Positions 35,844 to 46,527 of a DNA stretch of 64,000 nt are shown piece by piece. Position 1 is the stretch's first letter. The number at the start of each line of letters is the position of its first letter. The stretch comes from Rhizobiales bacterium Y(2018) (lineage in GTDB: Bacteria; Pseudomonadota; Alphaproteobacteria; Rhizobiales; Aestuariivirgaceae), in contig SCPD01000001.1 of assembly GCA_005502925.1 (NCBI GenBank), positions 186,001 through 250,000 of the forward strand, written 5' to 3'. The notes below the pieces were generated by a model that saw only the letters and a list, made by a program, of their open reading frames with translations, was not told the origin of the DNA and searched no databases. Made by a program: the position numbers and the translations under genes.

Positions 35844-36929
35844 ATGAAGCCGCCAGCCTCACAAGCGATCCGCCTTTCGCCGAACCGGGTGAACCTGTCG
35901 ATCAATGCCGGCGATGCGCGAGAATTCGATCTGTGGCGGTCGGGCTATTCCCCGCTCTATGAGATGGACGCGGAAAGCGTGACGGCTCGCGCGTCCTTCC
36001 GGGCCGGAATGACGGGCTACAACCTGGCGGATGTCGTGATCATCGATGGCCATTCCTCGGGGGCGACGTTGCAGCGCACGGCGCAGACGATTGCGCGCGG
36101 CAATGTCGACCACATCAGCCTCACTGTCTATTCGGAAGGCGGCTGCGGTCTCGAGGTCGAGGGCCGCGCCGCGGAGGTCAACCCCGGCGAGCTTTTCTTT
36201 CTCGATATGACGCGCCGCAGCACATTGCGGTCGCCCGACTATAAGAGCCTGACACTCATTCTGCCGAGAACGTTGCTGGCGCGGCACGTCGCCGATCTCG
36301 ATGGCCTTCACGGCAGGATCCTGCCCCGGACAAGCCCGCTGAACGGGATGCTGGCAGCTCATATGCGGATGCTGCATACGCAGGCTCCGGCGCTCGATTA
36401 TCCGGACATGCACGCGGCTGCACACGGAACAGCGGCTCTGATCGCCGCCTTCGTCGGGGCGTCGACCGATGGCCAGGAGCTGATCGCTCAAACGGCTGCC
36501 GGCACCTCCCTGGAAACCTGCCGGCGTTTGATCGATGCGACCCTTCATGACCGGGACATGGGGCCGGAGCTCTTGTGCAAGAAGCTGGGCGTATCGCGGG
36601 CCAAGCTCTATCGCATGTTCGAGCCGTTGGGCGGGGTCAGTCAGTATATCCAACAGCGTCGGCTGATGCGCGCCTATCGGATCGTCGTCGACCCCACACA
36701 CGCTGGTGAGCGGATAAGCAGCATCGCCACGCGATGTGGCTTCACCAATATTTCAGCTTTCAACCGGGCCTTTCGCCAGGCCCATGGCATGTCGCCAACC
36801 GAGTTGCGCCTTGCTGCGATGAGCGCGGAACTGGACAATGCCGAGCTCTCAGGGGATGGAGCCCTCAGAACCGTAAAACGTTGGCTGCAGGGTCCGGATG
36901 CAAAAGTCGTGTCCTCAGCGGCTGAATAA
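35844..36929 (+). CDS. AraC family transcriptional regulator
   Basis: The 361-residue protein has an N-terminal AraC_binding-like domain (ISLTVYSEGGCGLEVEGRAAEVNPGELFFLDMTR). A C-terminal double helix-turn-helix follows: helix pair one around PELLCKKLGVSRAKLYRMFE and pair two around ISSIATRCGFTNISAFNRAFRQAHGMSPTELR. It is divergent from the beta-helical autotransporter gene and has a direct-repeat operator candidate upstream. Control of the autotransporter locus is the natural inference; the effector is unknown. Confidence 0.9.
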   Translation: MKPPASQAIRLSPNRVNLSINAGDAREFDLWRSGYSPLYEMDAESVTARASFRAGMTGYNLADVVIIDGHSSGATLQRTAQTIARGNVDHISLTVYSEGGCGLEVEGRAAEVNPGELFFLDMTRRSTLRSPDYKSLTLILPRTLLARHVADLDGLHGRILPRTSPLNGMLAAHMRMLHTQAPALDYPDMHAAAHGTAALIAAFVGASTDGQELIAQTAAGTSLETCRRLIDATLHDRDMGPELLCKKLGVSRAKLYRMFEPLGGVSQYIQQRRLMRAYRIVVDPTHAGERISSIATRCGFTNISAFNRAFRQAHGMSPTELRLAAMSAELDNAELSGDGALRTVKRWLQGPDAKVVSSAAE

Positions 36930-36968
36930 TTCGCGCTTGCTGCAGGGCGCAACAGCCGTGGACGGCGA

Positions 36969-37307
36969 TCACCAGGAATACCGCAGCCCCGCGCTGCCGG
37001 CGATCGCGTCGAGATCCTCCGAGAACTGATAATTACCGCGCAGGAATCCCGACCAGGCTTCATTGCCGCCCGTCGCCGCACCCGTGACATTGTTCACAGT
37101 GACGCCCGGACCCTTCCACATCGATCAACTGCGGCAGGATGGCCAGTGATCTCGCTGGGGCCTCATTGAAGCCAGTGTCGCCATATCTTCACCGGCAAAA
37201 ACCGGCCCGGCCAGCACAAGGCCGCCAAGCATGATCGTCGCCGCCAACGCGGTGCGGGAAAGCAGTCTGCGCCGCCCCGGTACCCCGAATAAGCCCCACA
37301 GTTCCAT
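36969..37307 (-). pseudogene. Remnant of a third autotransporter gene (internal deletion plus frameshift)
   Basis: Read on the minus strand from ATG 37307, the first 40 codons give RRRLLSRTALAATIMLGGLV followed by LAGPVFAGED. This closely matches the signal region of the glycine-rich autotransporter (RTRLLSHTALATSIMLGSLV, then LVGPAVAGD). After a stop, LPQLIDVEG and, one frame on, VTVNNVTGAATGGN match that protein's residues just after the signal (PELIGVEG, ITVSKVTGPASGG). The frame then runs straight into EAWSGFLRGNYQFSEDLDAI and ends GLRYSW, matching its last 30 or so residues. About 1,500 codons of passenger and barrel are therefore missing. Clearly non-functional. Confidence 0.88.
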
Positions 37308-37587
37308 GTCGGGGTAAAGGGCGCCGGCCCGGTGCGTAATATCGAGGAGGCCACTCGATGCGCTCCCGGACCGGCTAAGCCCCCTCGTTTCAGGAGATGC
37401 GGCGGACCTGATCCGGGGGGCGTTCATTGGCCTTTCGGCCCTTGGCTGAGATAGACTGCGTATCCGCAGTTCAGTCGCATAAAGTTTTAATTGATTTTTC
37501 GTTTAGGGGAAGACCACCCGACGTTCAAAACACCAGGATTTCGCTTCCTCAGTAAATTATTAGGGTAAATGCGGCCGGGATCAAGCC
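37308..37587. other. Gap between the autotransporter remnant and ntrX
   Basis: The 280 bp carry no supported gene. The left part holds two short strings also found beside the aldehyde dehydrogenase terminator: GGAGGCCACTCGAT at 37346-37359 (copy at 27634-27647) and a 21-base identity at 37393-37413 (copy at 27666-27686). The right part (37470-37560) is AT-rich for this genome and holds no recognised terminator. In many related genomes hfq follows ntrX; it does not here. Confidence 0.6.
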
Positions 37588-38994
37588 CTACTCAACCCCG
37601 GCGGGAATCTCCTCCCCCTCGCCGCGCACGGCCAGGCCGAGCAATTTAATCTTACGATGAAGCGCGGAACGTTCCATGCCGACAAATTGCGCCGTGCGCG
37701 AGATATTGCCGCCGAAACGGGAGAGCTGTGCCGCCACATAGTCGCGCTCGAAGGCTTCCCGCGCTTCCCGTAGCGGCAGCGCCAACAGGTGCTCGCCGCC
37801 GAAGCCTGAGGCCGAGGGCGACAGCGCCGCGCCGACTTCGGACGGCAGCATGCTGGCGGTGATCTCGCTGCCCGGCTCGCCGCCGGCCAGGATCATGATC
37901 CGCTCGACGTTGTTGCGTAACTGCCGCACATTGCCCGGCCAATCCTGGGTCTGCAGCATGGCGATGGCGTCGGAGGCGAGCTTGCGGTGCGGCTGGCCGG
38001 ACGCCACCGAATAGAGCCTGGAGAAATATTCGATGAGCTCGGGGATATCCTCGCGGCGCTCGGCCAGCGAGGGCACCCGGACCGGAACCACGCTCAGGCG
38101 ATGATAGAGATCCTCGCGGAAGCGGCCTTCGGCAATCAGCATCGAAAGGTCGCGGCCGGTCGAGGAGACGATCCGCACATCGACCTTGACCTTCTTGCCG
38201 CCGCCCACCCGCTGGAAGGTCTGCTCGACCAGCACCCGGAGCACCTTGCCCTGGGTCTCCATCGGCATGTCGGCGATCTCGTCGATATAAAGCGTGCCGC
38301 TATGCGCTTCCTCGAGCGCGCCGACGCGCTGGGTGCCGCCGGCGCCGTCCTCCACGCCGAACAACTCCTCCTCCATGCGCTCCGGCGCCATGGTGGCGGC
38401 GCTCAGGATCACGAAGGGGCCGTGATTGCGCTGCGACTGATCATGCAGCATGCGGGCGCTCAATTCCTTGCCCGAGCCCATCGGCCCGGTGATCATCACG
38501 CGGCTGTTGGAGGGCGCGATCTTTTTGACCGTCTGACGCAATTGCCGGATCGCCATGGATGATCCCAACACGTCGACGTCGGAGCCGGCGCGGCCCCGCA
38601 GCGCCTCGTTCTCGCGCCGGAGCCGCGTCGCCTCCAGCGCGCGGCCGACCACCAGCAGCAGCCGGTCGGCGTTGAACGGCTTCTCGATATAATCATAGGC
38701 GCCGCGCTTGATCGCCGAGACCGCCGTCTCGATATTGCCGTGGCCCGAAATGATGACCACCGGGAGTTCCGGATGGCGCTCGCGGATGACGGTCAGCAGG
38801 TCGAGGCCGTCGAGCTTGGAATCCTGCAGCCAGATGTCGAGCACGATCAGCGAGGGGCGGCGGTCGGCAAGTGCGGCCAGCGCCGCGTCGCTGTTGCGCG
38901 CCAGTCGCGTCTCGAAGCCTTCGTCCTGAAGAATCCCCGAAATGAGTTCCCGGATGTCCGCTTCGTCGTCGACGATAAGAATATCGGCTGCCAT
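37588..38994 (-). CDS. ntrX: Nitrogen assimilation response regulator NtrX
   Basis: The 468-residue protein has a receiver domain (ADILIVDDEADIRELISGIL; phospho-Asp in IVLDIWLQ), an AAA+ domain (Walker A GPMGSGKE, Walker B GTLYIDEIADMP) and a C-terminal Fis-type helix-turn-helix (GGNISRTAQFVGMERSALHRKIKLLG). The sigma-54-contacting GAFTGA loop is replaced by a shorter EDGAGGTQRVGA segment. That is a known feature of alphaproteobacterial NtrX and implies it does not act as a classic sigma-54 activator. It is the partner of NtrY, 11 bp upstream. Confidence 0.95.
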   Translation of the reverse strand: MAADILIVDDEADIRELISGILQDEGFETRLARNSDAALAALADRRPSLIVLDIWLQDSKLDGLDLLTVIRERHPELPVVIISGHGNIETAVSAIKRGAYDYIEKPFNADRLLLVVGRALEATRLRRENEALRGRAGSDVDVLGSSMAIRQLRQTVKKIAPSNSRVMITGPMGSGKELSARMLHDQSQRNHGPFVILSAATMAPERMEEELFGVEDGAGGTQRVGALEEAHSGTLYIDEIADMPMETQGKVLRVLVEQTFQRVGGGKKVKVDVRIVSSTGRDLSMLIAEGRFREDLYHRLSVVPVRVPSLAERREDIPELIEYFSRLYSVASGQPHRKLASDAIAMLQTQDWPGNVRQLRNNVERIMILAGGEPGSEITASMLPSEVGAALSPSASGFGGEHLLALPLREAREAFERDYVAAQLSRFGGNISRTAQFVGMERSALHRKIKLLGLAVRGEGEEIPAGVE

Positions 38995-39005
38995 TCTAAT
39001 TCACC

Positions 39006-41237
39006 TCACTCAGCCGGCACGGCAAGCTCTTCGGCGAGCACCGGCATGAAACACAACATGACGCGGGCACCGCGCCCGCCATCGAAATCCTCGGGCGCAT
39101 CGTCGAGCAGCACCCTGCCCTGATGTTCCTCCATGATGCGCTTGACGATGGCGAGGCCCAGTCCGGTGCCCTTGACCCGGGTGGTCATATAAGGCTCCGT
39201 CAAGCGATGCCGGTTTTCCTTCGGCAAGCCAATGCCATTATCGGTCACCGCGATAAAAGGTGCGTGATGGGCATCGACGCCTGTTTCGACCACGATCCTG
39301 CCCTTGATCGCCGGATCATCCTGCAGGCGCGCCTCGATGGCTTCGCGTGCATTCTTGACCAGATTGGTGACCGCCTGGGTGACGAGGCGGCGGTCGAAGG
39401 CGAAATTGATGCGCTCGTCGGGTGTGCGCACATCGATCTCGAGCTCACCGGCCGAGACGCGCTGCAATATCGTCGCCTCGCGTACCACCGACACCAGGTC
39501 CTGCATTTCGAGGCTGGCGCTCGGCATGCGGGCGAAAGCCGAGAATTCGTCCACCATGCGGCCGATGTCGCCGACCTGGCGGATGATCGTGTCGGTGCAT
39601 TGCTCGAAGACCTGCTTGTCGGTCTGGATCTCGCGGCCATATTTGCGCTTCAAGCGCTCGGCCGAGAGCTGGATCGGCGTCAGCGGGTTCTTGATCTCAT
39701 GCGCGATGCGCCGCGCGATGTCCGCCCAGGCGGAATTGCGCTGCGCCGACACCAGTTGCGAAATATCGTCGAAAGTGACGACATAGCCGTGATCGTCGCT
39801 GTCGGAGGTCTCGGTGGTGACGCGCACCACGAAATTGCGCTCCTGAGTGCCGACCCGCATATTCACCTGGCCTTCGGCCCAACCCGAAACGCGCGCCGCC
39901 GCCTGTTCGAAGACCGCCGAGAAGGACGGCAGGATATCGGCCAGCGGGCGGCCCAGGAGATCCTCCGCCGACATGCCGAGCAGCGTGAAGGCCGACGGAT
40001 TGACCAGCGAGATGGTGCCGTCCGGCTCGACGCCGATGACGCCCGCGGTGACGCCCGACAGCATCGCTTCGGTGAAGCGGCGGCGTTCGTCGAGCTGGTG
40101 ATTGGCGGTCATCAGCTCGTTGCGCTGTTCCTTCAGCTGATAGGTCATCCGGTTGAAGGCGCGCGCCAGGGTCTGCAGGTCGCCCGGCCCCTGCATTTCG
40201 GTCACCTTGGCATCGAGATCGCCCGCCGACACGCGCCTGGCGGCGCTCAGGAGGCTCACCACCGGAGCCACGATACGGTCGGCGAACCACAGGCCCAGCC
40301 AGATGGCGGCCAGGAGAAAGATCAGCGAGACGCCGGCATACATCAAAGCGAAAGTGATCTGCACGCCCGAGCGCTGCTCGAGCAGCTGGTCGTATTCGGC
40401 CTTGGCGGCGCGCGTCTCGTCGAGCTGATCGATCACCGACGGATTGATGGCGCGATAGACATAGAGATATTCTGACGGGTAGTTCGTCAACTTGATCAGC
40501 GCACGGATGATATTGCCGCCCTCGCCCGGCGGCATGACGACGAGCTCGCCCTTGTCGGCGCGCTCGATCGCTTCCTGGGGCGGCGCCCGGAAGGCGATCT
40601 TGTTGTTGAGGGTGATATTGGCGTCGATGCGCTTCTGGCTTGTATCGAAGACGAAGGCGCCGACCAGGCCGCGCAAGGCGGCGTGACGAGCGACGCGGCG
40701 TACGAAATCAGGCCGGTCGTTGTCGAACAGGAGCTTCTGGTTGTTGAGGTCGGCGGCAATAGAAGCGATATCTCCACGGGCCGTCTCGCCATGATCGCGC
40801 ATATAGGCTTCGGCGACCGTCACGGCGGAATCGACGATCGAGCGGGTGCGCTCGGAGAACCAGGCATCGAGACCGCGATTGAGGGTCACCGCGGCGAAGG
40901 CGGCGACGATCAGGGCCGGCAGCGCTGCAATGATGCTGAACAGCGAGACGAGGCGGATATGGAGGCCGGCGCCCGCGGTCGCCCGCCTCTTGGCGGCGAT
41001 CAGCGACCAGATCTGCCAAAGGATCATGCCGATCATGATCAGCACCAGGGCGGCATTGCCGGCGAGCAGCCAGGTGATGATGTCGGGGGTCGGCTTGATC
41101 GGCGACAGGCCGGTCAGGATCGTATAGGTGGCGAGCCCGGAGAGGATCGCCAAGCATACCACCAGCACCCCCGCCATGGTCGGCAGGCGAGACAGGGTCG
41201 ACTGATGTTGTTCGTTCGGGACGTCCGTCAGTGCCAT
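39006..41237 (-). CDS. ntrY: Membrane sensor histidine kinase NtrY
   Basis: About 743 residues are read from ATG 41237 (GGGG upstream); ATG 41252 is possible, while the TTG at 41279 was rejected. Three or four N-terminal helices are separated by a periplasmic region. HAMP (ADRIVAPVVSLLSAARRVSAGDLDAKV), PAS (MLSGVTAGVIGVEPDGTISLVNPSAF), HisKA with [20 protein letters not shown] (phosphoacceptor His) and HATPase (NLVKNAREAI, DNGIGLP, GTGLGLAIVKRI) domains follow. It senses an extracytoplasmic or redox cue linked to nitrogen metabolism and phosphorylates NtrX. Confidence 0.94.
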   Translation of the reverse strand: MALTDVPNEQHQSTLSRLPTMAGVLVVCLAILSGLATYTILTGLSPIKPTPDIITWLLAGNAALVLIMIGMILWQIWSLIAAKRRATAGAGLHIRLVSLFSIIAALPALIVAAFAAVTLNRGLDAWFSERTRSIVDSAVTVAEAYMRDHGETARGDIASIAADLNNQKLLFDNDRPDFVRRVARHAALRGLVGAFVFDTSQKRIDANITLNNKIAFRAPPQEAIERADKGELVVMPPGEGGNIIRALIKLTNYPSEYLYVYRAINPSVIDQLDETRAAKAEYDQLLEQRSGVQITFALMYAGVSLIFLLAAIWLGLWFADRIVAPVVSLLSAARRVSAGDLDAKVTEMQGPGDLQTLARAFNRMTYQLKEQRNELMTANHQLDERRRFTEAMLSGVTAGVIGVEPDGTISLVNPSAFTLLGMSAEDLLGRPLADILPSFSAVFEQAAARVSGWAEGQVNMRVGTQERNFVVRVTTETSDSDDHGYVVTFDDISQLVSAQRNSAWADIARRIAHEIKNPLTPIQLSAERLKRKYGREIQTDKQVFEQCTDTIIRQVGDIGRMVDEFSAFARMPSASLEMQDLVSVVREATILQRVSAGELEIDVRTPDERINFAFDRRLVTQAVTNLVKNAREAIEARLQDDPAIKGRIVVETGVDAHHAPFIAVTDNGIGLPKENRHRLTEPYMTTRVKGTGLGLAIVKRIMEEHQGRVLLDDAPEDFDGGRGARVMLCFMPVLAEELAVPAE

Positions 41238-41252
41238 GATCCCCGGGCGCAT

Positions 41253-41673
41253 ATTGGCAGTGTGGCAAGGAATCAACAACTATCGTGGCCAATTTGCGAC
41301 ACTTAAAAAATATCGTTATATTTCAATTAGTTAAAAAGTCGCAATAGCGCCTTGTGTCGCTCAAGATCGACATTTTCGGGAGCTGAGACCTCTGCTCCTT
41401 CCCTGTGCGAAGCGCGGGGAAGGTGGCGCGAAAGGGCTGGATGGGGTAGCGCAATCGATGGAATTTCCGAAAGCCACATGAGCACGTTTCGGCACGGAGA
41501 CCTTCAGATTTAGAGACCCGCCGCCCATGCGGAACCACCCCATCCGGCGCTGCGCGCCACCTTCCCCGCTTCGCGGAGGAAGGAGGAGATGTGCGAACGC
41601 GGGCGGCTCATCCGGCCATCGACCAGCCACACGCTTCCCACCGTCAACCGGGAGGCCGAGGTTCGGCCCGGAA
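41253..41673. other. Intergenic region between ntrC and ntrY
   Basis: About 420 bp without a gene. The left part (41280-41345) is unusually AT-rich and probably holds the ntrYX promoter. From 41395 to 41586 it is filled by a large inverted repeat. Several short reading frames crossing the repeat have no protein character. Confidence 0.6.
41395..41586. repeat. Large inverted repeat, rhizobial palindromic element pair
   Basis: The left arm (41395-41447) contains GCGAAGCGCGGGGAAGGTGG then GCTGGATGGGGT. The right arm (41533-41586) is its near-complement, with ACCCCATCCGG then CCACCTTCCCCGCTTCGC. About 85 bp separate the arms. The GGGGAAGGTGGCGCG core resembles dispersed intergenic repeats of rhizobia. 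Transcribed, it would form a long hairpin between ntrC and ntrY and may end the dusB-ntrBC transcript. Confidence 0.75.
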
Positions 41674-43106
<1,433 letters not shown>

Positions 43107-43110
<4 letters not shown>

Positions 43111-44243
43111 GCCTTCGTTTCTTCCAATTGAGCTTGCGGGGTCTGCCGGAGCATCGGCAGGAGAACGCGGAATGTGGTGCCGCCGTCATGCGGCTCGCAT
43201 TCGATGATGCCGCCATGGTCGCGCACGATCTTCGCCACCAGCGCCAGCCCAAGGCCGCGGCCATTGGGCTTGGTGGTGATGAAGGGATCGAAGAGATGCG
43301 GCCTGATATCGGTCGGGACGCCGGGACCGGTATCCTTCACGCAGACCTCGAGCGGCAAGGTCACCCGCTCGCCCGAGGCCGCGATCGACAACCGCACGCC
43401 CGGCCGGAAGGCGGTCGTCAGCTGGATTTCGCCGCCGCTGCCGCTCGCCTCGATCGCCTCGACGGCGTTTTTCACCAGATTGATGAAGACCTGGATGAGC
43501 TGGTTGCGGCTGCCCATCACCGGCGGCAAGGACGGGTCATATTCCTCGCGGATCGGAATCGATTGAGTCATGCCGGCCGTGGCGAGTGTCTTCACACGCT
43601 CCAGCACGGCATGGATATTGACCGGCTCGCGCTCGGGCGGGCGTTCGTCCGAGAACACTTCCATGCGGTCGACGAGATCGCGGATGCGGTCGGTCTCCTC
43701 GCAGATGAGGCGTGCCAGCGCCCGGTCATCGCTCGAGAGCGTCGGCTCGAGCAGTTGTGCCGCGCCGCGAATGCCGGACAGTGGATTTTTGATCTCATGG
43801 GCGAGCATCGCCGCCATGCCCGACACCGACCGGGCGGCGTTGCGATGGGTGAGCTGGCGATCGATCTTATGCGCCATCGAACGCTCGAGCAGCATCACCA
43901 GGACGAAACGCGGCTGCTCATGCATGAGGGCCGCCTGCAGGTCGACATTGCGCTCGCCGCCATAACGCGGCGTGCCGGCGCTGATCGCATATTCGTTGAC
44001 GACGCCGCCCGACTGGCGCGCATCGGCGATGGCGTTGAGCGCCGGGCTCGCCAGCGGCATCAGATCGGTGAATCTCGTCTTGAGCAGGGTCGCCTTGCCG
44101 GCCTGGAAGAAATCCTCGGCGGCGGAATTGGCGAGGTGGATATGATCGGCGTCGTCGAGGAGCAGCAAGGGATTGGGCAAGGCGTCGATCACCAACCCCA
44201 GATCGGGCGCCACATGAGTTTCGCCGGGCTTGCTGTAATTCAC
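43107..44243 (-). CDS. ntrB: Nitrogen regulation sensor histidine kinase NtrB
   Basis: The start is GTG at 44243, overlapping the dusB stop (GTGA). The 378-residue soluble kinase has a PAS domain ([29 protein letters not shown]) and HisKA with [20 protein letters not shown]. HATPase motifs [18 protein letters not shown] and [13 protein letters not shown] follow. There are no membrane helices, as expected for NtrB, which is controlled by the PII protein rather than an external ligand. It phosphorylates and dephosphorylates NtrC. Confidence 0.95.
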
Positions 44244-45259
44244 GCCGCCCTCCTCTCGGTCCCGGCGAGGCGCGCGTAGAGCTCACGCAGGGCCATAGCG
44301 ACTTTTCCATTGTCGGTCTCGGCCGTCAGGCGGCGGCGCCAGGCCGCGGCCTCCTCGGCCGTCAGCAGGCCCTGCTCGCTCTTCCGCTCGATGATCCAGC
44401 CGAGATGCTTGCGCGCGATGCGGTTGCCATGCTCATGGCCGTAAAGCGACAGGATCGCCTGATGATGGCGCGCCATGAGCTCGGCCTCGGATGTGAGATC
44501 AGGTTCGGGAATGCCGGTCGCGGGATCGAGCTGATGCGCCAGCACGCCCGGCCACCAGGGCCTTCCATAACTGCCGCGCCCGACCATCACTCCATCGGCA
44601 CCGGATTTTTCCAGGATGGTGCGGACATCGGCGATCGTCGCCACATCGCCATTGGCGACGAGCGGAATGGATTTGAGGCTCTTCTTCACCTCCGAGATCG
44701 CCGTCCAGTTCGCCTTGCCCTTGTAGAACTGGCAGCGGGTGCGCCCATGCACGGTGACCATCTTGACCCCGGCCGCCTCGGCGCGCCGCGCCAGCTCCGG
44801 CGCGTTCATCATGCGCTCGTCCCAGCCGAGCCGCATCTTGAGCGTCACCGGCACCCGCGAGGCCAGAACCGTCGCCTCGATCAAGGTCAGCGCATGGTCG
44901 AGATCGCGCATCAGCGCCGAGCCCGAATAGCCGCCCGTCACCTGGCGCGCCGGGCAGCCCATATTGATATCGATGATGTCGGCGCCGAGATCCTGGGCGA
45001 TGCGCGCGCCCTCTCCCATCCAGTAGGGCTCGCATCCGGCGAGCTGGACGGCGTAAAGCGCACCGCTCGACGGGCGATCGGTCCGCCTCACCATGTCGGC
45101 GCGCGCTTCCGCCAATTCGCGGCTGGCCACCATCTCGGTCACCACCAAACCTGCCTGCCCCAGATCGGCGATCTCGCGGAACGGCCGGTCGCTGACTCCC
45201 GACATGGGCGCCAGGAGGACACGGTTACGCAATTTAATGCTGCCAACAGATATGCTCAT
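44240..45259 (-). CDS. dusB: tRNA-dihydrouridine synthase (DusB/NifR3 type)
   Basis: The 339-residue FMN enzyme opens [20 protein letters not shown]. The Dus signature follows as [21 protein letters not shown] with the catalytic Cys, then [22 protein letters not shown] and ANGDV. It reduces uridines in the tRNA D-loop. The gene was first seen as nifR3 in the ntrBC operon of Rhodobacter, and the same dusB-ntrB-ntrC coupling is present here. Divergent from ispDF. Confidence 0.94.
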   Translation of the reverse strand: MSISVGSIKLRNRVLLAPMSGVSDRPFREIADLGQAGLVVTEMVASRELAEARADMVRRTDRPSSGALYAVQLAGCEPYWMGEGARIAQDLGADIIDINMGCPARQVTGGYSGSALMRDLDHALTLIEATVLASRVPVTLKMRLGWDERMMNAPELARRAEAAGVKMVTVHGRTRCQFYKGKANWTAISEVKKSLKSIPLVANGDVATIADVRTILEKSGADGVMVGRGSYGRPWWPGVLAHQLDPATGIPEPDLTSEAELMARHHQAILSLYGHEHGNRIARKHLGWIIERKSEQGLLTAEEAAAWRRRLTAETDNGKVAMALRELYARLAGTERRAA

Positions 45260-45366
45260 ATTTTAGGCATGATCTTTCAGTGTATGATTTTTATGCAGTC
45301 TAGAGGAGCCAGTTTCCCCGTCAAGACAGCTTGCTCAGACCAATTGCCGCTGATAGACGCGTCTTC

Positions 45367-46527
45367 ATGAAGATTGGTGCAGTGGTCGTAGCGGCCGGAT
45401 CGGGCAGCCGGGCCGGCGGCGAGAAACCAAAACAATATCAAAAAATTGGCGGCAGGCCGGTGCTCTGGTGGACGCTCAAGGCCTTGCTCGATCATCCGCG
45501 CATCGCCACCATCCAGACGGTGATCGGGCCGGGCCAGTCGAACCTGTTCCGGGAGGCGGCCGGCGATCTGGCCGTCGAATCCCCGGTCGTGGGTGGCGCC
45601 ACCCGCCAGGATTCGTGCCGCCTGGGTCTCGAGGCCTTGGCCGGCCACGGCCTCACCCATGTGCTCATCCATGATGCCGCGCGGCCCTTCCTGTCGCCCG
45701 AGCTGATCGACCGGGTGATCACCGGCCTCCTGGTGCATGACAGCGCCATTCCCGGCATCGCCGTCGCCGACACGCTGAAGAAGGCCTCCAACGGCACGAT
45801 CGAGCGCACCATTGACCGCAGCGGCCTGTGGGCGGTACAGACCCCGCAAGGCTTCGCCTATGCCGCCATCTGCGCCGCGCATGAGAAGGCCTTCAAGGAC
45901 GGCCAGACACAGCTGACCGATGACGCCGCCGTCGCCGAATTCGCCGGGCTGACCGTCGCGGTGGTTCCGGGCGAGCCCGAGAATCGCAAGATGACGACGC
46001 AAGGCGATCTCGCCGATGCCGACCGCGCCTTGAACCGCAGCCTCACCGACATCCGCACCGGCATGGGCGTCGACATCCATCCTTTCGCGCCGGGCGATCA
46101 TGTCATGCTGTGCGGCGTGCGCATCGCGCATACCCACAGGCTCGCCGGCCATTCCGACGCCGATGCGGCGTTGCATGCGCTGACCGACGCCATTCTCGGC
46201 GCCATCGGCGAAGGCGACATCGGCACCTTCTTTCCGCCGAGCGATCCCAAATGGAAGGACGCGCCCTCCGCGATCTTCCTCGCCAAGGCGGTCGATCTGG
46301 TGCGCCAGCGCGGCGGCAGGGTCGGCAATGCCGATATCGCCATCCTCGCCGAGGTGCCGCGCATCTCGCCGCATCTCGCCGCCATGAAGGCCGCGCTCTC
46401 GGCCATGCTCGGCATCGGCGAGGACCGCATCGCCATCAAGGCCACCACGACCGAACAATTGGGCTTCGTCGGCCGGCGCGAAGGCATCACCGCCTTCGCC
46501 AATGTCATCGTGAGGCTGCCCGGATGA
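45367..46527 (+). CDS. ispDF: Bifunctional IspD/IspF enzyme of the MEP isoprenoid pathway
   Basis: The 386-residue fusion starts at ATG 45367; a TTG frame 36 bp upstream was rejected. The IspD half has GAVVVAAGSGSRAGGEKPKQY and VLIHDAARPFLS. The IspF half begins about residue 228 with RTGMGVDIHPF, then LAGHSDADAALHALTDAILGAIGEGDIGTFFPPSD with the zinc ligands. The missing step (IspE) is separate, as in other alphaproteobacteria with this fusion. It makes CDP-ME and MEcPP. Overlaps the next gene (ATGA). Confidence 0.96.
   Translation: MKIGAVVVAAGSGSRAGGEKPKQYQKIGGRPVLWWTLKALLDHPRIATIQTVIGPGQSNLFREAAGDLAVESPVVGGATRQDSCRLGLEALAGHGLTHVLIHDAARPFLSPELIDRVITGLLVHDSAIPGIAVADTLKKASNGTIERTIDRSGLWAVQTPQGFAYAAICAAHEKAFKDGQTQLTDDAAVAEFAGLTVAVVPGEPENRKMTTQGDLADADRALNRSLTDIRTGMGVDIHPFAPGDHVMLCGVRIAHTHRLAGHSDADAALHALTDAILGAIGEGDIGTFFPPSDPKWKDAPSAIFLAKAVDLVRQRGGRVGNADIAILAEVPRISPHLAAMKAALSAMLGIGEDRIAIKATTTEQLGFVGRREGITAFANVIVRLPG

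Noticed and set aside
38200-38420. Missing GAFTGA loop in NtrX as evidence of a damaged activator
   Set aside because: Loss of this loop is normal for alphaproteobacterial NtrX, which is not a standard sigma-54 activator. The rest of the protein is intact.
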